From Firmicutes bacterium FC7 (lineage in GTDB: Bacteria > Bacillota > Clostridia > Tissierellales > Tissierellaceae), in the NCBI GenBank assembly GCA_022760735.1, contig JAKELU010000003.1:1-35369 (forward strand): 35,369 bases of DNA, written 5' to 3'. Below are positions 6,639 through 14,712 of this stretch, in pieces (position 1 is the stretch's first letter; every line of letters starts with the position of its first letter). Below the pieces are notes generated by a model, which searched no databases, was not told the origin of the DNA, and saw nothing but the letters and a program-made list of their open reading frames with translations. A program made the translations under genes and the position numbers.

Positions 6639-7307
6639 ATGAATACTATATTAATTGTTGATGATCAAGAAAATATAAGAAAGCTTATTGATATATATTT
6701 AAAAAGAGAAGGTTTTGAGACCTATCATGCTAGCAATGGGGAAGAAGCCTTAGATGTTATAGACAAGCATAAAATAGATTTAATAGTCTTGGATATAATG
6801 ATGCCTATTATGGATGGATATGAGCTTACGAAGGAATTAAGGGATGCTGGGTATTTAGTACCTATACTGATGGTTACTGCTAAAGATACTTTGCCAGATA
6901 AAAAGCAGGGCTTTGATTTAGGTATAGATGATTATTTAACTAAGCCAATAGATATTGAGGAATTAGTCCTAAGGGTAAAAGCTCTTCTACGAAGAGCAAG
7001 AATTTATGAGGATAAGAAACTTTATATAAAGGATATAGTGTTGGATTATGATAGCTTAGAGGTAATAACTCCTACTCAACAGATTTCCTTACCTAAAAAG
7101 GAATTCTATCTATTATATAAATTATTGTCCTTTCCAAGGAAAATTTTTACTAGACAGGATCTACTAGACGATATATGGGGCTATGATACACAGGTAGATG
7201 AAAGAACTGTAGATGTTCATATTAAGAGACTTAGAGAGAAGTTTAAGGACTTTGATCAGTTTGAAATAGTTACAGTAAGGGGCCTTGGTTATAAAGGAGT
7301 ATATTAA
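6639..7307 (+). CDS. OmpR/PhoB-family response regulator
   Basis: A 222-residue two-domain regulator. The receiver (about 1-115) has the acidic pair D8/D9, phospho-acceptor D52 in LIVLDIMMP, T80 and K102. The C-terminal winged helix (about 125-222) shows the family pattern, with KEFYLLYKLL and the recognition segment RTVDVHIKRLREK ending in VRGLGYKGVY. It acts with the kinase encoded 2 bases downstream. GTGGAGG precedes the ATG. The cognate signal is unknown; the repeats upstream suggest that it activates its own operon. Confidence 0.93.
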   Translation: MNTILIVDDQENIRKLIDIYLKREGFETYHASNGEEALDVIDKHKIDLIVLDIMMPIMDGYELTKELRDAGYLVPILMVTAKDTLPDKKQGFDLGIDDYLTKPIDIEELVLRVKALLRRARIYEDKKLYIKDIVLDYDSLEVITPTQQISLPKKEFYLLYKLLSFPRKIFTRQDLLDDIWGYDTQVDERTVDVHIKRLREKFKDFDQFEIVTVRGLGYKGVY

Positions 7308-7309
7308 GC

Positions 7310-8608
7310 ATGAAGAAAACTATATACAAGGAACTAATACTAATATTTATACTGGTATTGTTGACCAGTAATATTCTAACAGCTTTATTTGTCTCAATGA
7401 ATTTTGAGGCTACAACAATTGAAGATATGAAAAAAATTCTAATTGCATCAGTTGAAGAAGCAAAGGAGTTGTATTCAAGCTATGGAATATCTCAAGAGGA
7501 TTTAAATAAAATTTATGAAGACAAGACAATTCCTATCAAGTTTGTAGATAATATAGATAGTTTTAACCTGACAGAAGATCAAATAAATATTATGAATTCA
7601 GGCAAAAGTATAATACTAAATGAAAATGATCTTAATAAGTATCCTATTGCAATTGCTAAACTGGACAATATGTATATTATATCTGACATTGGTGGACATA
7701 GAATGTTTAAGGTAGTTAGAGAGGTAATATCTATAAATTCAGTTATAGCAACAGTACTGGGTACTATTATATTCTTAATAGTTGGTAAAATGATAGTTAA
7801 GCCAATTAAGGAGATTACCGAAGCAACTAAAAAGGTTGCGACAGGAGACTTTAATATTGTGCTTAATAACAATAGAGACGATGAACTAGGTGAATTAATA
7901 GAAAGCTTCAATAAGATGACTAAGGATTTAAGCTCCATTGAGATACTAAGAAATGACTTTATTTCCGATATATCTCACGAATTTAAAACACCGATTACAT
8001 CAATAGAAGGATATACTAAGTTATTGGCATCAAGTAGTGATGAAAATAGAAGTGAATACACAGATATTATTCTACAGGAAACAAAACGACTGGCAACAAT
8101 GGCAAGCAATATTCTAACTATTAATAAGCTTGACCATCAAGATGTGATTAATTATGAAGAATTTAGGCTTGATGAGCAAATAAGAAAATCAATATTGCTT
8201 TTAGAAAGCAAATGGAGTTTAAAGGATATTGAATTTGATGTTGATATGGATGAGGTAAGAATTCAGGGCAATAAGGGCTTGATAAGTCAGATTTGGATAA
8301 ACCTTATAGACAATGCTATTAAATTCTCGCCAGAAAGGGGAAATATAAAGATATCATTGAGAGAATTTCAAAGTACTTGTGAGTTTACAATAGAAGATCA
8401 GGGGATTGGAATTAGCAAGGAAGATCAGGAAAGGATATTTGAAAAATTCTATAAGGCAGATAGATCAAGAAATACTGAAGGTACGGGGTTGGGACTTTCA
8501 ATCGTTAAGAGAATTGTTGAATTACACAATGGAGAGATAATTCTAAGCAGTGAAAAAGGTAAGGGTACAAAAGTAAAGGTCATAATGAATAAGAAAGTGA
8601 AAATTTAG
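7310..8608 (+). CDS. membrane sensor histidine kinase
   Basis: A 432-residue HisKA-type kinase. TM1 is at about 8-29 and TM2 at about 142-160. They bracket an extracytoplasmic region of about 110 residues with no domain I recognise. HAMP follows (about 161-213). The H-box DISHEFKTP has phospho-accepting His223. The ATPase part shows the N box (NLIDNAIKFS), G1 (DQGIGIS), F box (IFEKFYKADRS) and G2 (GTGLGLSI). No PAS domain is present, unlike classical PhoR. It is tightly coupled to the regulator gene, and ftsH follows after 24 bases, so the three are probably one operon. Confidence 0.93.
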   Translation: MKKTIYKELILIFILVLLTSNILTALFVSMNFEATTIEDMKKILIASVEEAKELYSSYGISQEDLNKIYEDKTIPIKFVDNIDSFNLTEDQINIMNSGKSIILNENDLNKYPIAIAKLDNMYIISDIGGHRMFKVVREVISINSVIATVLGTIIFLIVGKMIVKPIKEITEATKKVATGDFNIVLNNNRDDELGELIESFNKMTKDLSSIEILRNDFISDISHEFKTPITSIEGYTKLLASSSDENRSEYTDIILQETKRLATMASNILTINKLDHQDVINYEEFRLDEQIRKSILLLESKWSLKDIEFDVDMDEVRIQGNKGLISQIWINLIDNAIKFSPERGNIKISLREFQSTCEFTIEDQGIGISKEDQERIFEKFYKADRSRNTEGTGLGLSIVKRIVELHNGEIILSSEKGKGTKVKVIMNKKVKI

Positions 8609-8632
8609 TTCCAAAATATGGAGGAATGTTGA

Positions 8633-10579
8633 ATGGATAAGAAAAAACCAAAGTCTCCAAAGAAACCGTTAATATTTTACTATCTGATTTCTTTGGTAAT
8701 ATTGATGATGTTAAATAGATTTCTATTTCCAAGTTTGCTTGAGAAAAAGAAGATAACAGAAGTAGACTATACAACTTTTATAAATTATGTTGAAAATGAT
8801 AAAGTTGAAGAAGTAGAGATTACAGAAACAGAAATAAGATTTTCAATTAAGGATGAAAATGGAGAATTAACGTATTATACAACAGGTAGGATGGAACATC
8901 CTGCTTTAGTAGATATATTATTGGAGAAGGATATTAAGCAATCAAAGATAGTACCTCAAGAAATGTCACCATTATTGTATTATTTCTTATCTTTGGTACT
9001 TCCAATGGTACTTTTTTTTATACTTGGTCCTATGCTTATGAGGCGAATGACAAAGGGTATGGGAGGAAATGCATTATCCTTCGGTAAGAGTAATGCAAAG
9101 ATTTATGTACCGGCTGATCAGGATGAAAAGACATTTAAAGATGTAGCTGGACAGGATGAAGCAAAGGAAGCTTTAGTTGAAATAGTAGATTTTCTTCACA
9201 ATCCAAAGAAGTATGCAGATATAGGAGCAACAATGCCAAAGGGTGCATTGTTAGTTGGACCTCCTGGAACAGGTAAAACACTTTTAGCTAAGGCTGTTGC
9301 TGGAGAGGCTCATGTACCATTCTTTTCAATCTCTGGTTCAGATTTTGTTGAAATGTTTGTAGGCCTTGGTGCTGCGAAGGTAAGAGACTTATTTAAGCAA
9401 GCACAGGATAAGGCACCATGTATAGTATTTATAGATGAGATTGATACAATCGGTAAGAAAAGAGATGGAGCAGGATTTGGCGGAAATGATGAAAGAGAGC
9501 AGACTTTAAACCAATTGCTATCTGAAATGGATGGTTTTGATGGAAGAAAAGGAGTCGTAATCCTTGCGGCTACTAACAGACCAGAATCCCTAGACAATGC
9601 TTTATTAAGACCAGGAAGATTTGACAGAAGAATTCCTGTGAATCTTCCAGATTTAAAGGGTAGAGAAGCTATCCTTAAGGTTCACGCTAAGAAGGTTAAG
9701 ATGGAAGATAATATAGATTTCAATGAAATAGCTAGGATGACTGCTGGGGCATCAGGAGCCGAACTTGCAAATATTATAAATGAAGCAGCCCTAAGAGCAG
9801 TTAGAATGGGAAGACATCTTGTAAATCAAACTGACTTAGTTGAATCAGTAGAAGTCATTATCGCTGGATACCAAAGAAAAGGTGCTGTTATACAGCAAAG
9901 AGAAAAACGAATAATTGCTTACCACGAAATAGGGCATGCGCTTGTAGCAGCAAAGCAAACTAATTCCGCTCCTGTGACTAAGATTACAATTATTCCTCGT
10001 ACATCAGGTGCTCTTGGTTATACAATGCAGGTAGAGGAAGAAGAAAATGTATTAATGTCTAAGGAAGAAATACTAAATAAGATAACAACATTAGCAGGTG
10101 GTAGAGCAGCAGAAGAAGTAATGTTTGGAAGCATTACATCAGGAGCAAGCAATGATATCGAAAAGATGACTAAGCTAGCAAGAGCTATGGTAACTAGACT
10201 GGGGATGAGTGATAAATTTGGTATGGTAGCTCTTGAAACTGTTACAAATCAATTCCTTGGTGGAGATACTTCCTTGGCCTGTTCACCTGAGACTTCAGCC
10301 TTAATAGATAAGGAAGTCCAATCAATTATACACACATGTTATGAAAATGCTAAAAAGATTTTAACAGATAATATTGATAAACTTATAGAATTATCAAATT
10401 ATCTACTTGAAAAAGAAACCATAACTGGGACAGAGTTTATGGAGCTTTTAAATAAAGAAGATAACAAGGATAGTGAAGGTAACGAGGGTAAACAAGATAG
10501 CCAAAACAGTCAGGACAAAGTAGATATTAAAGTAGATGCTGTTGAAGAGGATGCAAAAACAGATGTTGATAAAGAGTAA
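8633..10579 (+). CDS. ftsH: ATP-dependent zinc metalloprotease FtsH
   Basis: A 648-residue membrane-anchored AAA+ protease that extracts and degrades membrane and soluble proteins. Order: TM1 (about 13-32), a small external domain, TM2 (about 113-135), Walker A GPPGTGKT (209-216), Walker B CIVFIDE (263-269), the arginine-finger region ending RPGRFDRR, zinc site HEIGH (431-435) and the third ligand D508 in GASNDIEKM. The C-terminal tail (about 610-648) is acidic and low-complexity. The HEIGHALVAAKQ form and the GGNDEREQTLNQLLSEMDGF run resemble the second FtsH common in Clostridia rather than the housekeeping copy beside tilS/hpt. Its location behind a two-component system suggests signal-dependent expression. 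A GGAGG site precedes the ATG. Confidence 0.95.
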   Translation: MDKKKPKSPKKPLIFYYLISLVILMMLNRFLFPSLLEKKKITEVDYTTFINYVENDKVEEVEITETEIRFSIKDENGELTYYTTGRMEHPALVDILLEKDIKQSKIVPQEMSPLLYYFLSLVLPMVLFFILGPMLMRRMTKGMGGNALSFGKSNAKIYVPADQDEKTFKDVAGQDEAKEALVEIVDFLHNPKKYADIGATMPKGALLVGPPGTGKTLLAKAVAGEAHVPFFSISGSDFVEMFVGLGAAKVRDLFKQAQDKAPCIVFIDEIDTIGKKRDGAGFGGNDEREQTLNQLLSEMDGFDGRKGVVILAATNRPESLDNALLRPGRFDRRIPVNLPDLKGREAILKVHAKKVKMEDNIDFNEIARMTAGASGAELANIINEAALRAVRMGRHLVNQTDLVESVEVIIAGYQRKGAVIQQREKRIIAYHEIGHALVAAKQTNSAPVTKITIIPRTSGALGYTMQVEEEENVLMSKEEILNKITTLAGGRAAEEVMFGSITSGASNDIEKMTKLARAMVTRLGMSDKFGMVALETVTNQFLGGDTSLACSPETSALIDKEVQSIIHTCYENAKKILTDNIDKLIELSNYLLEKETITGTEFMELLNKEDNKDSEGNEGKQDSQNSQDKVDIKVDAVEEDAKTDVDKE

Positions 10580-10580
10580 T

Positions 10581-10610
10581 AGCTGGGAGATTTCTCAGCT
10601 TTTTTCTTTT
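10581..10610 (+). terminator. rho-independent terminator after ftsH
   Basis: AGCTGGGA (10581-10588) pairs with TCTCAGCT (10593-10600), including one G-U pair, and is followed by TTTTTCTTTT. It closes the regulator-kinase-ftsH unit. Confidence 0.8.
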
Positions 10611-10694
10611 GGTGATAATTTTGAGTTTGATTTATCATAATAGGTACTAATCTAATGACTTCTGGAAACAATAATTTCGAAGGAGATGATTAAA

Positions 10695-10937
10695 ATGATA
10701 TTTGCAAAAACAGTAGATGCAAGAGAATATAAGCCTATTGATAAACATAGAGTAATTTTTGAAACCTTTGATTCCCTTGGTAAAGGTGAAAAGATGGAGC
10801 TAATTAATGACCACGATCCAAAACCTTTATATTATCAGTTCAAAGCTGAAAGAGAAGGTTTCTTTAATTGGGAATACCTAGAGGAAGGTCCTGAAGTGTG
10901 GAGGGTAGCAATAACAAAGAACTTTGCTAACGAATAG
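10695..10937 (+). CDS. DUF2249 domain protein
   Basis: An 80-residue soluble protein that is essentially one DUF2249 domain: DARE near the start, the H-x-x-I-F-E-T-F-D-S-L-G-x-G core, N-D-H-D-P-K-P-L-Y-Y-Q-F and the E-E-G-P-E-V-W-R-V end. I know DUF2249 mainly from genes near hemerythrin-like, DUF1858/DUF542 and nitrogen-oxide stress proteins; its biochemistry is unknown to me. An ATG at 10686 is also in frame, but AGGAG at 10681-10685 abuts it and sits at ideal distance from the ATG at 10695, so I use the latter. It is a single-gene unit closed by a strong hairpin. I see no GTAAC-N4-GTTAC box in front of it. Confidence 0.85.
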   Translation: MIFAKTVDAREYKPIDKHRVIFETFDSLGKGEKMELINDHDPKPLYYQFKAEREGFFNWEYLEEGPEVWRVAITKNFANE

Positions 10938-10950
10938 GGAAGTAAATAAA

Positions 10951-10992
10951 AAAATCGCTATAAGGGTATTTATATCTTATAGTGATTTTTTA
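10951..10992 (+). terminator. terminator after the DUF2249 gene
   Basis: AAAATCGCTATAAG (10951-10964) pairs with CTTATAGTGATTTT (10976-10989), with one C/T mismatch, and the right arm runs into TTTTTTATT. Confidence 0.8.
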
Positions 10993-11024
10993 TTGTGAAA
11001 AATAATCTTAAGGAGTTGAAGATA

Positions 11025-11207
11025 ATGAGGACTGTAATTCATATAATTTTTATAGCCCTACTGGCGTTAGTTACTTTCTTTGGAATAGGGCCTGTATTGT
11101 TAGCTGATGGAACTATGAACGAAAGATTAGTAACTCTATTAGTAGTGATATTAGTATATATCTTCATTATTGCAGTATATAGGGGCGTGTTAAAAAGAGT
11201 AAAATAA
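11025..11207 (+). CDS. small two-helix membrane protein, function unknown
   Basis: A 60-residue protein with two hydrophobic helices (about 4-26 and 34-53) and a basic tail (RGVLKRVK), predicting both ends in the cytoplasm or a hairpin orientation. The short link contains GPVLLADGTMNERL. AGGAG at 11011-11015 lies 9 bases before the ATG at 11025. An upstream in-frame GTG at 10995 falls inside the preceding terminator and is rejected. I do not recognise a characterised family. It is followed immediately by its own terminator. Confidence 0.65.
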   Translation: MRTVIHIIFIALLALVTFFGIGPVLLADGTMNERLVTLLVVILVYIFIIAVYRGVLKRVK

Positions 11208-11213
11208 TAAAAT

Positions 11214-11236
11214 GAAGCCGAGTTTCTCGGCTTTCA
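11214..11236 (+). terminator. terminator after the small membrane protein gene
   Basis: AAGCCGAG (11215-11222) pairs with CTCGGCTT (11226-11233) around TTT. The following T-run is short (TTC), so it may be inefficient. Confidence 0.6.
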
Positions 11237-11360
11237 CAAATTCAGGTGCATGTGGCTTCCATTTCTCCTAAAGCTCCTTTCAAAGTTTCGTTTTCTATAG
11301 TGTCTGTTATTTACCCTAATATTATTTTTTAACCAGAAAATATTTTAGGAATTAATAGTT

Positions 11361-11403
11361 GGTAACAATGGTTACCGACATTTGTTATATAATATATTAT
11401 TAT
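11361..11403 (+). promoter_or_regulatory. HcpR/FNR-type box and promoter of the PBP-GTPase-ABC unit
   Basis: GGTAAC (11361-11366), AATG, GTTACC (11371-11376) is a perfect 6-bp-arm palindrome. It overlaps a weak -35 CCGACA (11375-11380), which is followed after exactly 17 bp by -10 TATTAT (11398-11403). With a start about 7 bases after the -10, the palindrome centre falls at -41.5, the class II position of CRP/FNR-family activators. The hcp promoter at 16999-17040 has the same layout and the same GTTACCGACAT core. Assignment to HcpR is inference; the protein itself is not in this window. Confidence 0.7.
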
Positions 11404-11442
11404 AAGATAGTAATTAAGTCGGAATTAATTTAAGGAGGATAC

Positions 11443-12675
11443 ATGAACAAATATTTTGATATAAAGGAAAAAGTATTTGATATAACTGAAAAATATCCAG
11501 AAACACTTGATATATTTGTAGCTAATGGATTTGAACAGCTTGCCAATGAGAAGATGAGAAAATTAATGGGCAAAACCATATCTCTTGAAATGGCATGTAA
11601 AACAAAAAAAGTAAACATTGAGTTATTTGAGCAAAAATTAGTTGAAGCTATAGAGCAACATAGGATATCAGTAGATGAAGCGTTGACAGAGTCAAAAGAA
11701 GAAGTAGATGGAGATATTAGAATTGACGGAGTTCTTCCTTGTCCAATTAGAATACCTTTATTAGAAGCATTCAATGGGTGGATGGAGAAGAATAAAGGTA
11801 GCTTCGGATTTACAGTAAATTATGAGTTAAAATCAGCAAATCTAGGCCTAGACTGGATTATTGACAATGTCAAAACTGGAAATCCAGATGACCTATCTGA
11901 TTTATTCATGTCCGCAGGATTTGACTTGTTTTTTGATAAGGAATTAATGGGCAAATATAAAGATGCAGGTGTGTTTGAAGATATAACAGGTTTAGAAAAG
12001 CTAAATAAGGACTTTGATAATGACTATATAGATTTAAAGGATCCATTAAAGCAATATTCAATCATAGGTGTGGTACCAGCAGTATTTATGGTCAATGTAG
12101 ACGAATTAAACGGTAGAGAGATGCCTAAGTCCTGGGAAGATTTATTAAAACCAGAATTTGAATCTTCTATATCACTTCCTATGAGGGATTTAGACTTATT
12201 CAATGCACTTTTATTACACATTCATCAAAGATATGGTGAAGAGGGAATTACAAGATTAGGCAGAAATCTGTTAAGGAGTATGCATCCGGCTGAAATGGTT
12301 AAATCACCTACTAAGAGAGCTAGTGCAGGCATACCTGCTGTTACTATAATGCCATACTTCTTTACAAAGATGGCAATGAAAAATAGTCCATTAAAGACTG
12401 TTTGGCCGGAAGATGGTGCAATAATAAGTCCTATTTTCCTTTTAGCTAAAAAATCCAGTAAAGATAAAACTAAGAGATTCGTAGATTTCTTCTTCTCTAA
12501 AGAAGTTGGAGAGCTACTTTCATCTAACGGACACTTCCCATCAACTAACCCGGAAGTAGATAACGGATTATCAGATAATCAGAAGTTCATGTGGCTTGGA
12601 TGGGATTATATAAACAATAATGATATTGGTAGCTTAATAAGAAAGTGTGAAAAGATATTTCATGATGCAATATAA
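11443..12675 (+). CDS. cytosolic periplasmic-binding-protein-like protein with DUF1858-like N-terminus
   Basis: A 410-residue protein. Residues about 1-70 look like a DUF1858 domain (IKEKVFDITEKYPETLDIFVANGF) but lack the usual cysteines. Residues about 95-405 look like a type 2 periplasmic binding protein of the ferric/spermidine class: an LPCPIRIPLLEAF strand-helix start, a PKSWEDLLKPEF hinge-like segment and an SPIFLLAKKSS late strand. There is no signal peptide, lipobox or membrane segment, so it should stay in the cytoplasm, which is abnormal for a transport receptor. It is the first gene of a four-gene unit behind an HcpR-type box. AAGGAGG precedes the ATG. I infer a cytosolic ligand- or metal-binding role, not import. 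Confidence 0.75.
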   Translation: MNKYFDIKEKVFDITEKYPETLDIFVANGFEQLANEKMRKLMGKTISLEMACKTKKVNIELFEQKLVEAIEQHRISVDEALTESKEEVDGDIRIDGVLPCPIRIPLLEAFNGWMEKNKGSFGFTVNYELKSANLGLDWIIDNVKTGNPDDLSDLFMSAGFDLFFDKELMGKYKDAGVFEDITGLEKLNKDFDNDYIDLKDPLKQYSIIGVVPAVFMVNVDELNGREMPKSWEDLLKPEFESSISLPMRDLDLFNALLLHIHQRYGEEGITRLGRNLLRSMHPAEMVKSPTKRASAGIPAVTIMPYFFTKMAMKNSPLKTVWPEDGAIISPIFLLAKKSSKDKTKRFVDFFFSKEVGELLSSNGHFPSTNPEVDNGLSDNQKFMWLGWDYINNNDIGSLIRKCEKIFHDAI

Positions 12676-12690
12676 GGAGGAGGGATTTAA

Positions 12691-13392
12691 TTGAATTTAG
12701 TAGTATTTTCAGGTCCTCCTTCATCAGGAAAGACCTCAATAATACTTAAGACAATCGAAGCCCTTAAACAGAGAAATATATCTGTAGGGGTTGTAAAGTT
12801 TGACTGTCTATATACAGACGACGATATCTTATATGAGAAGGCAGGAATACCAGTAAAGAAAGGTTTATCTGGAGCACTTTGTCCAGACCACTTCTTTGCT
12901 TCAAATATAGAAGAGGTAGTTCAGTGGGGTTTAAAGCAAGGACTTGATCTGTTAATAACTGAATCTGCTGGTCTATGTAATAGATGTTCACCATATATAA
13001 AAGAGATAAAAGGCGTTTGTGTTATTGACAATTTATCAGGTATAAATACACCTAAGAAAATTGGTCCTATGTTAAAGTCAGCAGATATTGTAGTAATTAC
13101 AAAAGGGGACATAGTTTCCCAGGCTGAAAGGGAAGTATTTGCTTCTAAGGTAAGTTCAGTAAATCCTAGAGCAATGACAATGCATATCAATGGCTTAACA
13201 GGACAAGGTGCCTATGAATTAAGTACATTACTCATTGACAAGGAAAAAGATATTGATTCAGTACAAGGTATGGAACTAAGATTCCCAATGCCTGCTGCCA
13301 TGTGCTCATACTGTTTGGGAGAAACTAGAATAGGCGAAGCATACCAAATGGGTAATGTAAGAAAGATGGATTTAGGTGATGACTATGAATAA
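12691..13392 (+). CDS. Cys-rich P-loop GTPase (HypB/CobW-like)
   Basis: A 233-residue soluble P-loop protein. P-loop GPPSSGKTS is at residues 8-16, an ESAGLCNRCSPY segment at 91-102 replaces a switch region and carries C96-x2-C99, and VITKGD at 135-140 is the TKxD guanine motif as in HypB. A second pair C205-x2-C208 (CSYCLGETRIG) lies near the C-terminus, with single Cys at 39, 64 and 110. The layout recalls metallochaperone GTPases (HypB, UreG, CobW) that insert metals or clusters; the two Cys pairs could hold Zn, Ni or Fe-S. The start is TTG at 12691 after AAGGAGG. It lies 15 bases after the PBP-like gene, and its end overlaps the ABC ATPase gene. Confidence 0.8.
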   Translation: MNLVVFSGPPSSGKTSIILKTIEALKQRNISVGVVKFDCLYTDDDILYEKAGIPVKKGLSGALCPDHFFASNIEEVVQWGLKQGLDLLITESAGLCNRCSPYIKEIKGVCVIDNLSGINTPKKIGPMLKSADIVVITKGDIVSQAEREVFASKVSSVNPRAMTMHINGLTGQGAYELSTLLIDKEKDIDSVQGMELRFPMPAAMCSYCLGETRIGEAYQMGNVRKMDLGDDYE

Positions 13393-14386
13393 TTTAAAGA
13401 TTAGAGAACTATTAGATAAATACCCTTTCATAACAACCTATTTGGAGGATAATAAGCTTGATATCACTGGTTATGAAGAACTTACCTTTGATGAATATCT
13501 AGAACATTTTACTGATGAGGATATTGAGAACTGGGCAATTGACAAGGAGAGACTAAAAGTTGATTTAGAAGAATTTATTAATCAAATGAAGGAGTTTCTT
13601 GGTGTTAAGGATGAAGTAGGAATAGAGTCCTTAACAATTCTACCTGGTCATGATAAGTCTAAGAATCCTGAAGGATTCGAAGTACTTACTATTAGGAAAT
13701 CAGAAATCGTATCAATAGTAGGTCCTACAGGCTCAGGTAAAAGTAGACTATTAGCTGATATTGAATGGACTGCACAAAGGGATACTCCTACTGGCAGGGC
13801 TATTCTTATTAATGGTGAGGTTCCAGATATGAAGTGGAGATTCTCATCTAATAATAAATTAGTGGCTCAATTATCACAAAATATGAATTTTGTTATGGAT
13901 TTAACTGTTAGAGAATTCCTTGAACTTCATGCTCAGAGTAGATTAGTTCAAGATGTTGAAGAAACAATAGAAAAGATAATAGCTGCAGCTAACAACTTAG
14001 CTGGGGAGAAATTTAATCTTGATACACCTGTTACTTCCCTAAGTGGAGGACAATCAAGAGCATTGATGATAGCTGATACTGCAATTCTAAGTTCATCACC
14101 AATAGTGCTTATTGATGAAATTGAAAATGCAGGTATAGATAGAAAGAAGGCCTTAGAATTATTAGTAAGTAAGGATAAGATAGTTCTTATGGCAACCCAT
14201 GATCCTACACTAGCATTAATTGCAGATAAGAGGATTGTAATTAAAAATGGTGGAATATCTAAAATAATTGAGACAAGCCCAGAAGAAAAAGCAATACTAA
14301 CAGAATTGGAAAAAATGGATGCAATTATTCTAGGCATGAGAAGTGATTTAAGAGCAGGAAAACAACTTAAATCAATTAATAGCTAA
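13385..14386 (+). CDS. ABC ATPase with DUF1858-like N-terminal extension, no partner permease
   Basis: About 334 residues. The N-terminal 75 residues (LKIRELLDKYPFITTYLEDN...) resemble the DUF1858-like head of the first gene. The ABC domain follows with Walker A GPTGSGKS (about 113-120), signature LSGGQ, Walker B IVLIDEIEN and a switch His in MATHDP. After the catalytic Glu the usual P-T-S is replaced by I-E-N-A-G. No permease gene lies in the unit or within the neighbouring 10 kb up to hcp, so it may act like SufC, as a soluble assembly ATPase. Starts at 13376 (GTG), 13379 and 13385 (ATG) are all in frame. I choose 13385 because AGGTG at 13374-13378 is then well spaced. It overlaps the GTPase gene by 8 bases. 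Confidence 0.8.
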   Translation: MNNLKIRELLDKYPFITTYLEDNKLDITGYEELTFDEYLEHFTDEDIENWAIDKERLKVDLEEFINQMKEFLGVKDEVGIESLTILPGHDKSKNPEGFEVLTIRKSEIVSIVGPTGSGKSRLLADIEWTAQRDTPTGRAILINGEVPDMKWRFSSNNKLVAQLSQNMNFVMDLTVREFLELHAQSRLVQDVEETIEKIIAAANNLAGEKFNLDTPVTSLSGGQSRALMIADTAILSSSPIVLIDEIENAGIDRKKALELLVSKDKIVLMATHDPTLALIADKRIVIKNGGISKIIETSPEEKAILTELEKMDAIILGMRSDLRAGKQLKSINS

Positions 14387-14465
14387 TATCTAGTTTTAAA
14401 AACTTTAGTGATAGACTAACTAATTATGAACTGTGGATTTAATATATAAGAGGAGGAAAATAGAA

Positions 14466-14708
14466 ATGCATGATGGTTGTACAGGAAGATTTGGAGATGG
14501 GAAGCAAGTAGTAGATAAGATAAGAATGATGGGCTTTAACACAAGGCCTATGCCACCTGGAGTAATAATTAAGTGTATTGAATGTGGTGAAGAATTTGAA
14601 ATGACCCACCTGGAAACAAAATGTCCACATTGTGATATGGTTTATGGTGTAACACCATGTTCTATGAACTATCCTGAAAGAATTAAGGCAGCAGGAAAGA
14701 ACTATTAA
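14466..14708 (+). CDS. small zinc-ribbon protein, last gene of the PBP-GTPase-ABC unit
   Basis: An 80-residue soluble protein with C-I-E-C and C-P-H-C pairs (about residues 37-58) forming a classic zinc ribbon, plus single cysteines near the N-terminus (HDGC) and after the ribbon (TPC). No named family comes to mind. AGGAGG at 14451-14456 supports the ATG at 14466 over an in-frame upstream ATG at 14433. It lies 79 bases after the ABC ATPase gene with no terminator between them, so it probably belongs to the same transcript. A role as scaffold or carrier for a metal is possible but unproven. Confidence 0.7.
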   Translation: MHDGCTGRFGDGKQVVDKIRMMGFNTRPMPPGVIIKCIECGEEFEMTHLETKCPHCDMVYGVTPCSMNYPERIKAAGKNY

Positions 14709-14712
14709 AAAT

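Noticed and set aside
11236-11360. Possible regulatory RNA upstream of the PBP-like gene
   Set aside because: It lies upstream of the predicted promoter, and no riboswitch core or strong hairpin is visible; I see only AT-rich spacer.
13948-14337. Long antisense open frame within the ABC ATPase gene
   Set aside because: A codon-bias shadow of a well-supported gene; the same applies to the antisense frames at 997-1332, 2623-3009, 4333-4728, 7579-7938, 11430-11774 and 33189-33629.
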